This document shows positions 24,676 to 31,105 of a stretch of DNA of 33,362 nt, piece by piece. Under the pieces are notes generated by a model. It was not told where the DNA came from, ran no database searches, and saw nothing but the letters and a program-made list of their open reading frames with translations. This DNA is from CTSOIL-112 sp049291875 (GTDB lineage Bacteria; Pseudomonadota; Gammaproteobacteria; Burkholderiales; Burkholderiaceae): NCBI GenBank assembly GCA_049291875.1, contig JBATQE010000009.1, forward strand, positions 1-33,362, written 5' to 3'. Made by a program: the position numbers and the translations under genes. Positions within the stretch are counted from its first letter, which is position 1; the number at the start of each line of letters is the position of its first letter.

Positions 24676-24867
24676 ATGCCATTTGCACAAATTTATATGA
24701 TTGAGGGTCGTACCGAAGAACAAAAACGTGCGGTCATCAAGGAAGTCACCGAGGCGCTGGAGCGCGCGGTGGGCGCGCCGAAGCAAAACATTCGCGTATG
24801 GATTCACGACGTACCGAAGGAGAACTGGGGCATTGCGGGCGAGAGTGCTTTGGATTTGGGGCGGTAA
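24676..24867 (+). CDS. dmpI: 4-oxalocrotonate tautomerase
   Basis: This 63-residue protein (62 after Met removal) isomerises 2-hydroxymuconate to 2-oxohex-3-enedioate. The catalytic amino-terminal proline follows the start Met, and the essential arginines are present as Arg11 (EGRTEE) and Arg39 (NIRVWI) in mature numbering. At position 50, where XylH/DmpI have Phe, this protein has Trp (ENWGIAGE). GGAGAAAATC precedes the ATG. It is the last gene of the operon, followed by two hairpins. Confidence 0.94.
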   Translation: MPFAQIYMIEGRTEEQKRAVIKEVTEALERAVGAPKQNIRVWIHDVPKENWGIAGESALDLGR

Positions 24868-24897
24868 TCGATTTAAGAGGCGCTGTTTGTGCGGTCT

Positions 24898-24916
24898 GGG
24901 GCATATTGGATGCCCC
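24898..24916. repeat. Small hairpin after dmpI
   Basis: GGGGCAT (24898-24904) and ATGCCCC (24910-24916) pair around ATTGG. It starts 31 nt after the dmpI stop and lacks a T-run. It may protect the 3' end of the operon mRNA or pause polymerase before the terminator at 24960. Confidence 0.5.
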
Positions 24917-24959
24917 GATTGCAATGGCGCGCCGTGTACGATTTCGTCATTTCAATTGA

Positions 24960-24991
24960 AAAAATCCGATGCTTTGCGGCATCGGATTTTT
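24960..24991. terminator. Bidirectional terminator between dmpI and dppF
   Basis: AAAAATCCGATGC (24960-24972) pairs perfectly with GCATCGGATTTTT (24979-24991) around TTTGCG. Both ends are A/T runs, so it can stop the dmp operon from the left and the dpp operon from the right. Confidence 0.92.
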
Positions 24992-25013
24992 AGATGGATT
25001 GTATCTGGCAAAC

Positions 25014-25982
25014 TTATCCGTTGATTTCCTCAATCCGATGACAAGCGACCTGTTGCCCCGCGAATGAGCGCAACGCTGGTTCTTCGCGTGCGCAGCGCTC
25101 AACCGCATGCGGGCAGCGTTGATGCAGTGCGCAGCCGGAAGGTGGATTGAGCGGGCTGGGCAGCTCGCCGGAGAGTTTGATCTGTTCCTTTTTCGCTTTG
25201 AGCGTCGGTGCAGCCGAGAGCAAAGCCTTGGTGTACGGGTGCAATGGACGCTCGAAGATATCTTCTTTTTTACCGTGCTCAACCACTTTGCCCAAATACA
25301 TCACGATCACGTCGTGCGCGACGTGCTGCACCACCGAGAGATTGTGTGAGATGAACACATAGGCGGTGTGAAATTGCGCCTGCAAATCCATGAATAGGTT
25401 CAACACCTGCGCCTGAATCGATACGTCCAACGCGGACGTCGGCTCATCGGCGATGACGATTTTCGGATTGAGCATCATGGCGCGTGCGAGCGCGATGCGT
25501 TGGCGTTGCCCGCCGGAGAACATGTGCGGATAGCGCGAGGCGTGCTCGGGACGCAAGCCGACCTGCTTCATCATGGCGACCACGCGTTCGTGCTTTTCGG
25601 CTTTGGACAGCGAGGTGTGGATGGTCAGCGGCTCGGTGAGTTGGTAGGCGATGGATTGACGCGGATTGAGCGAGGCGTAGGGGTTTTGGAACACCATTTG
25701 AATCTCGGTGCGCAGCTCTTTCAGTTGTGCGCCGGAGAGTTTGGTCACGCCTTGACCGTTAATCAGCAGTTCGCCCGAGGTTGGCTGTTCGATCAATGTC
25801 AGTTGACGCGCCAACGTGGATTTACCGCAGCCGGATTCACCAACCACCGCCAGTGTTTTGCCCGCTTCGAGCGTGAAGGATACGCCATTGAGGGCTTTGA
25901 CGTATTTTTTGCCCTGTCCGAACCCTTGCGAGACCGGATAGTAGCGCGCTAAATTTTTGGCTTCCAGTACTATGGCGCTCAT
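25014..25982 (-). CDS. dppF: Dipeptide ABC transporter ATP-binding protein DppF
   Basis: This is one of the two ATPases that power peptide import on the cytoplasmic face. The 322-residue protein has the Walker A motif GESGCGKS (48-55), ABC signature FSGGQRQR, Walker B segment IVIADEPTSALD, and the C-terminal oligopeptide/dipeptide extension with a cysteine-containing segment (CALHQRCPHA) typical of Opp/Dpp ATPases. I set the start at 25982 because its ATG overlaps the TGA of dppD (ATGA); the upstream open frame gives a non-homologous tail. It is the last gene of the dpp operon. Confidence 0.93.
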   Translation of the reverse strand: MSAIVLEAKNLARYYPVSQGFGQGKKYVKALNGVSFTLEAGKTLAVVGESGCGKSTLARQLTLIEQPTSGELLINGQGVTKLSGAQLKELRTEIQMVFQNPYASLNPRQSIAYQLTEPLTIHTSLSKAEKHERVVAMMKQVGLRPEHASRYPHMFSGGQRQRIALARAMMLNPKIVIADEPTSALDVSIQAQVLNLFMDLQAQFHTAYVFISHNLSVVQHVAHDVIVMYLGKVVEHGKKEDIFERPLHPYTKALLSAAPTLKAKKEQIKLSGELPSPLNPPSGCALHQRCPHAVERCAREEPALRSFAGQQVACHRIEEING

Positions 25983-27001
25983 GCGCTTACTCCTTCGTCG
26001 CCTGATTGCGTGCGGTATGTGTGTAGTTGTTCCAATGAGTTGCTGACGCAACGCACTTGCCCAAACGGTGTGCTTTGCATGGGTGGCGGCGTGTGGCAGG
26101 CTTGGTGTACGTAGGGGCAACGCGGCGAGAGCAGGCAGCCCGCCGGACGGTCGTATTGACTTGGCACCACGCCGGAGAGGCTTTGTAAACGCTCTGCGCC
26201 ATTGGAAAAATCAGGAATCGCGGCGAGCAGTGCCTCGGTATACGGATGATACGGATTTTCAAAAATATGCGGTACCGAGCTGGTTTCCACCACTTGACCG
26301 GCGTACATCACGGCGACGTTGTGCGCGTTTTGCGCGACCAATCCGAGGTCGTGCGTGATCAGAATCATCGCCATATTGCGCTCGGCTTGCAGGCGCTGTA
26401 ACAAATCCATAATCTGCGCCTGAACGGTCACGTCCAGCGCGGTGGTTGGTTCGTCGGCGATCAGTAGCTTGGGTTCGCAGGCAATCGCCATGGCAATCAT
26501 GACGCGCTGACACATGCCGCCGGAGAGCTGGTGCGGGTAGACGTTCAGACGGTTTTTCGCATCGGAAATCTCCACTTGATCGAGCAGCTCCAAAATTCGC
26601 GTGCGCACCGCATCACCGCGCAAACCCAAATGCGTGCGCAGCACTTCACCAATTTGCATCTCGACCGTGAAGCTCGGATTCAGGCTGGTCATGGCGTCTT
26701 GAAAAATCATCGAAATGTCTTTGCCGATGATCGCGCGCCGCGCTGCAGGGCTGATGGTTTGCAGATTGGTGTTGTTGAACAATAAGTGATTCGCCGTGAT
26801 GGTCGCGCTGTCGGGCAGCAAGCCCATCACCGCCATCATCGACACCGATTTGCCGGAGCCGGATTCGCCGACGATGGCGAGGATTTCGCCTTCGTTGACC
26901 GACAGCGACACCTGATCGACGGCGCGAAAAGCGCGCTCGGCCTTGCCAAAGGTGACGCACAGATTATCGATTTGTAATAATGGTTTGTTCGCGTTCATCA
27001 T
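25979..27001 (-). CDS. dppD: Dipeptide ABC transporter ATP-binding protein DppD
   Basis: This 340-residue ATPase pairs with DppF. Walker A is GESGSGKS (45-52), the signature is LSGGMCQR, Walker B is LLIADEPTTALD, and the C-terminal region holds the family's LSPRCPYVHQAC segment. The start at 27001 overlaps the dppC stop by 4 nt (ATGA), and its end overlaps dppF by 4 nt, so the three genes are translationally coupled. Dipeptide versus longer peptide specificity rests with the binding protein. Confidence 0.93.
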   Translation of the reverse strand: MMNANKPLLQIDNLCVTFGKAERAFRAVDQVSLSVNEGEILAIVGESGSGKSVSMMAVMGLLPDSATITANHLLFNNTNLQTISPAARRAIIGKDISMIFQDAMTSLNPSFTVEMQIGEVLRTHLGLRGDAVRTRILELLDQVEISDAKNRLNVYPHQLSGGMCQRVMIAMAIACEPKLLIADEPTTALDVTVQAQIMDLLQRLQAERNMAMILITHDLGLVAQNAHNVAVMYAGQVVETSSVPHIFENPYHPYTEALLAAIPDFSNGAERLQSLSGVVPSQYDRPAGCLLSPRCPYVHQACHTPPPMQSTPFGQVRCVSNSLEQLHTYRTQSGDEGVSA

Positions 27002-27924
27002 GACACCTGCTTCAGTTTCGGATCCAGCGCGTCGCGCAAACCGTCGCCCATCAAATTAATCGCCAAGGCGGAGATAAATACCGCCAAGCCCGGGAAAATC
27101 GCCATCCAAATATTGCTCTGAATGTATTGGCGCGCGGTACCCAGCATCGCGCCCCACTCAGGCAGCGGCGGCTGTACGCCAAAGCCGAGAAAACCGATGG
27201 CGCCCGCTTCCAAAATAGCGGAGGAGAAAATCATGGTGGCCTGTACGATCAACGGCGCGAGACAGTTCGGCAAAATCGTGACGAACAGCAAACGCAACGT
27301 ACCCGCGCCCATCACGCGCGAGGCGGTGACGTAGTCGCGTTGCAACTCCACCATTGCCGTTGCGCGGGTCAAACGGATGAACGGTGGCAAACACACCAGC
27401 GCAATCGTGATGATCGTATTGGTCATCGATGGCCCTAAAATCGCAGCGATAACGATCGCCAGCAGCAGGCTCGGATACGACATCAAAATATCGTTGAACA
27501 GCATGATGACGCGCCCCAGACGGTTCGGCCAAAACGCAGCGGCCAAACCAAGGCAAACGCCGACGATCGCCGACAGCAGCGTCGCGGCCAAACCAATGAA
27601 GAGCGAGTAACGCGTCCCGTGCATCACACGCGAGAGCGTGTCGCGCCCCGCATCATCGGTACCGAGGAAAAAGCGCGCGTCACCACCCTCTAACCATGCG
27701 GGCGGTAATTGCTCCTTGCCGGTGTACAGTTCCAACGGATTGTGCGGCGCCAAGACATTGGCAAAAATCGCGACAAAGACCAAAATCAGCAGAGCGATTA
27801 AGCCTAAAACCGCGCCGCGATTGGCCACGAATGAGCGGTAAAACAACTCCCACTGCGACGGCATCGTTGGCGAGCCGCTGCGTGAAGGGTTGAGCGCGCT
27901 TGGAGTGATGGTGTTACCAGACAT
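26998..27924 (-). CDS. dppC: Dipeptide ABC transporter permease DppC
   Basis: The 308-residue inner-membrane permease has a first transmembrane helix at about 39-60 (GAVLGLIALLILVFVAIF), the FLGTDDAGRD segment typical of DppC/OppC after it, and several more hydrophobic helices with the coupling-loop pattern in the second half (RDYVTASRVMGAG). AAGGA is 6 nt before the ATG. It lies 36 nt downstream of dppB and overlaps dppD by 4 nt. Confidence 0.94.
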   Translation of the reverse strand: MSGNTITPSALNPSRSGSPTMPSQWELFYRSFVANRGAVLGLIALLILVFVAIFANVLAPHNPLELYTGKEQLPPAWLEGGDARFFLGTDDAGRDTLSRVMHGTRYSLFIGLAATLLSAIVGVCLGLAAAFWPNRLGRVIMLFNDILMSYPSLLLAIVIAAILGPSMTNTIITIALVCLPPFIRLTRATAMVELQRDYVTASRVMGAGTLRLLFVTILPNCLAPLIVQATMIFSSAILEAGAIGFLGFGVQPPLPEWGAMLGTARQYIQSNIWMAIFPGLAVFISALAINLMGDGLRDALDPKLKQVS

Positions 27925-27960
27925 AAACTATCCTTCAAAAATCACGAACCATCGGAGTAT

Positions 27961-28983
27961 TTATTGATTATTCGCGGTGCGAATGCGTGGGTTGATCAAA
28001 CCGTACAAAATATCGACCAACAAACTCACGATCATCAGCGCACACGCCACCAGCAAAATACCGTTTTGCACAATCGGATAATCGCGGTGGTGGAAACCAT
28101 CCAGCAACCAGTTACCGACGCCCGGCCAACTGAAAATCGTCTCGGTCAAAATCGCGCCGGCCAGCAGCGTGCCCATTTGCAAACCGATCACCGTCACCAC
28201 GGTAATCAACGCATTGCGCAGCACATGCACTAAAATAATGCGTCGCGGCGACAGCCCCTTTGCCTTCGCCGTGCGCACATAATCCTCGCCCAGAACCTCC
28301 AAAATTGCCGAGCGCGTCATCCGCGCAATCGTCGCCAGAGGAATGGTTGCCAGTGCAATAGACGGCAAGACAAAATGGGACAAGACGTCCCTAAAGGCGC
28401 CCGGCTGATCGGAAAACAGTGCGCCGAGCAGCCACGAACCATACCACGGCTCCACATCCAAAAATTTCGTCACGCTGATGACGCCCGACACCGGCAGCCA
28501 ACCCAAAGCATGCGCGAAAATACCGGTCAAAATCGGCCCGAGCAGGTAAATCGGCATGGAGTAGCCCGCCAGCGCGCCAGTCATCAGCGTATAGTCGAGC
28601 CAACTGCCTCGGCGCAGTGCAGCGATGATGCCGAGCGTGACGCCAATAATCGAAGCGATCAGCATGGCCGAGAATGCCAATTCCAAAGTCGGAATAAAGT
28701 GGGCAAAAAAATCATTCAGCACCGGCATTTGGTCGCGGAACGATTTACCAAAATCGCCATGCAACAGACGCATCAGATAGTCCCAATACTGCACCAAGAG
28801 CGGCTTATCCAGCCCCAAACGCTTCATCGCGGCGGCGTGCAACTCCGGATTGACCGCGCGTTCACCCATCATGACCTCAACCACGTCACCCGGAACCAAA
28901 CGAATTAGGGTAAATGTCGAGAGCGTCAGGCCGATGAACACCGGAATCAGCAACAGTAGACGACGAATAATAAAAGACAGCAT
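27961..28983 (-). CDS. dppB: Dipeptide ABC transporter permease DppB
   Basis: The 340-residue permease begins with a transmembrane helix (about 8-28) followed by LVPGDVVEVMMGERA, the DppB/OppB periplasmic pattern. A binding-protein-dependent transport domain follows, with the coupling loop EDYVRTAKAKGLS and the SWPGVGNWLLDGFHHRDYP segment near the C-terminus. AAAGG precedes the ATG by 7 nt. A 202-bp gap with a terminator hairpin separates it from the upstream binding-protein gene. Confidence 0.94.
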   Translation of the reverse strand: MLSFIIRRLLLLIPVFIGLTLSTFTLIRLVPGDVVEVMMGERAVNPELHAAAMKRLGLDKPLLVQYWDYLMRLLHGDFGKSFRDQMPVLNDFFAHFIPTLELAFSAMLIASIIGVTLGIIAALRRGSWLDYTLMTGALAGYSMPIYLLGPILTGIFAHALGWLPVSGVISVTKFLDVEPWYGSWLLGALFSDQPGAFRDVLSHFVLPSIALATIPLATIARMTRSAILEVLGEDYVRTAKAKGLSPRRIILVHVLRNALITVVTVIGLQMGTLLAGAILTETIFSWPGVGNWLLDGFHHRDYPIVQNGILLVACALMIVSLLVDILYGLINPRIRTANNQ

Positions 28984-29075
28984 GTCAAAACCTTTTGCTG
29001 CGTTTTGAACGGGAGCCGAAGCACGCTGCTTTTAGCTCAAGTCCTACACAGCGATCGTCATGATTAACAATATGG

Positions 29076-29133
29076 AAAAAGCCACTGCACCGAATCATTG
29101 AGTTTTGGCTCAATCATTCGGAAGTGGCTTTTT
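29076..29133 (-). terminator. Long terminator/attenuator hairpin between dppA and dppB
   Basis: AAAAAGCCACT (29076-29086) pairs with AGTGGCTTTTT (29123-29133), and CCGAATCATTGAG (29090-29102) pairs with CTCAATCATTCGG (29109-29121) with one mismatch, around a 6-nt loop. On the minus strand the stem ends in a T-run. It begins about 50 nt after the dppA stop, so it should reduce read-through into dppB-F and keep the binding protein in excess. Confidence 0.85.
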
Positions 29134-29185
29134 ATTTTGGGCAAACAGCGAAACATTCAGTAGTATCATCCGTTTGCCCGAGGCA

Positions 29186-30841
29186 TTATTTCACGTCAAC
29201 ACCTTGGAAATTCATTGCGCCAAACGGGCTGATTTTGAAGTCAGATACGTTGGGGGTGGTGAATACGGTCACGACGGAGTGCGCCATGGTGGTCCAAGGC
29301 AAATCGTGTTTGAAGATTTCCTGCGCCTTCATGTACATGTCGGTACGCTTGGCCTTGTCGGTGATGCGCACGGCATCCGTCACCAATTTGTCGAAATCTT
29401 TGTTACACCAGCGCGAGTAATTGTTGCCGTTAATCGCTTTACAGCTGAGCAACACGCCGAGCCAGTTGTCCGGATCGCCATTGTCACCCGTCCAACCAAC
29501 GATGATCGCGTCGTGTTCGCCGGTTTTCGCACGCTTGAGGTATTCACCCCATTCGTAGCTCACGATTTTCGCTTTCACGCCGACTTTTGCCCAGTCCGCT
29601 TGCACCATTTCGGCCATCAGTTTGGCGTTCGGGTTGTACGGACGTTGTACCGGCATCGCCCACAGGTTGATCTCGTAGTTTTCCGGTACGCCGGCTTTTT
29701 TCAATAATTCTTTGGCTTTTTCAACGTCATACGGCGCGTCTTTGAGCTTGTCGTTGTACGACCATTGGGTTGGCGGCATCGGATTGGTCGCTTTCACGCC
29801 CGCGCCTTGGTATACCGCTTGCAAAATTGCGTCTTTGTTGATCGCCATGTCGAGTGCTTGGCGCACTTCGAGTTTCGCCAATGGGCCTTTTTCTACGTTG
29901 TAGCCGAGGTAGCCAACGTTAAAGCCCGGCTGATCCAATACGGTGACTTTACCGGATTTTTTCGCCGCGTCGATTTCAGCGGTTTTCGGATAGGCGGAGA
30001 CGTTACATTCGCCTGCTTGGACTTTTTGTGCGCGCACAGAGGAGTCTTTGGTGATGGCAAATACCAAGTTGTCCACTTTCACGTCGTCTTTGTTCCAGTA
30101 ATCCGGATTTTTGACGTAGCGAATTTGCGTGTCTTTTTGGTAGTTTTTGAATACAAACGGACCGGTACCGACTGGGAATACGTTCAGATCGCTGGCTTTG
30201 CCCGCTTTTTCGAGCTGCGCGGCGTATTCAGCCGAGTGCATGACGGCGAACGGCATGGCGATATTTTGAATGAAGGCTGCGTCTACGTCTTTCAACACCA
30301 CTTTAACGGTGTTGTCATCCACTTTGGTGATGGAGGCGACATTGTCAGGCAACGCCATGTCTGAAGCATATGGGAACTCGGCCGGATAAGCTTTGTTGAA
30401 TGCGAAATCCTTGTTGACCATACGGCTCAATGAGAATACCACGTCGTCCGCATTGAAATCACGGCTTGGTTTGAAATATTCGGTGGTGCCGAATTTCACA
30501 CCTTTGCGCAGGTGGAAGGTGTAGGTTTTGCCATCGGGCGATACATCCCAGCTCTCCGCCAAACCTGGCTCAACTGAGGTTTCGCCGCGTTTGAACTGCG
30601 CCAAAGTGTTGTACACCGTGTAGGTGGTGGCGTCAAACGTCGTACCTGCCGTGTATTGCGCCGGATCAAAGCCCTCTGGGCTACCTTCGGAGCAGTACAC
30701 CAAAGTTTTCTTACCATCTGCGCTTGCACCACCGGCGGCGGACTTCTCAGCAGAGCCAGATTTGCCACTGTTGCCACCACAGGCCGCTAAACCGACGATA
30801 CATGCCATGATGGCGGTGTATTTCAAAGTTTGTTTCAACAT
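29186..30841 (-). CDS. dppA: Periplasmic dipeptide-binding lipoprotein (SBP family 5)
   Basis: This 551-residue extracytoplasmic solute-binding protein delivers peptides to DppBC. It has a lipoprotein signal peptide ending in the lipobox GLAAC with Cys21, followed by a Gly/Ser-rich tether. The family 5 pattern is clear: LVYCSEGSPEGFDPAQ near 50-65, LAESWDVSPDGKTYTFHLRKGVKF near 95-118, and YNVEKGPLAKLEVRQALDMAINKD. In Gram-negative bacteria most DppA are soluble, so the lipid anchor is slightly unusual. GGAGG precedes the ATG and a good promoter lies at 30918-30946. Heme or dipeptides are other possible ligands. Confidence 0.92.
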   Translation of the reverse strand: MLKQTLKYTAIMACIVGLAACGGNSGKSGSAEKSAAGGASADGKKTLVYCSEGSPEGFDPAQYTAGTTFDATTYTVYNTLAQFKRGETSVEPGLAESWDVSPDGKTYTFHLRKGVKFGTTEYFKPSRDFNADDVVFSLSRMVNKDFAFNKAYPAEFPYASDMALPDNVASITKVDDNTVKVVLKDVDAAFIQNIAMPFAVMHSAEYAAQLEKAGKASDLNVFPVGTGPFVFKNYQKDTQIRYVKNPDYWNKDDVKVDNLVFAITKDSSVRAQKVQAGECNVSAYPKTAEIDAAKKSGKVTVLDQPGFNVGYLGYNVEKGPLAKLEVRQALDMAINKDAILQAVYQGAGVKATNPMPPTQWSYNDKLKDAPYDVEKAKELLKKAGVPENYEINLWAMPVQRPYNPNAKLMAEMVQADWAKVGVKAKIVSYEWGEYLKRAKTGEHDAIIVGWTGDNGDPDNWLGVLLSCKAINGNNYSRWCNKDFDKLVTDAVRITDKAKRTDMYMKAQEIFKHDLPWTTMAHSVVTVFTTPNVSDFKISPFGAMNFQGVDVK

Positions 30842-30917
30842 GCCAACCTCCAGAAAAAGAAAAACAAAAAGGACGCATTTTCATAAACGATGCTGATAAA
30901 TACGCGCTGATGAGCGC

Positions 30918-30946
30918 AATATACCCTGTCGTGGATTTATGTTCAA
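30918..30946 (-). promoter_or_regulatory. Sigma-70-type promoter for dppA
   Basis: On the minus strand TTGAAC (30946-30941) and TATATT (30923-30918) are separated by exactly 17 nt, close to consensus in both boxes. Transcription would begin near 30911, giving a leader of about 70 nt before the dppA ATG. Confidence 0.65.
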
Positions 30947-31105
30947 GTTTAAATTGGTGCGCAATAGCGAATGGAAATTTATTAAATAACGTATTTACGA
31001 TCAAAATGTCGGTAGAATATGGCGAAATTGTGTTTTGTTATTTATAAGTGGATACCAAAACAATTGCAAAGTGGTTTTATTTTCATTTTTGAAACAGAGG
31101 ACAAA

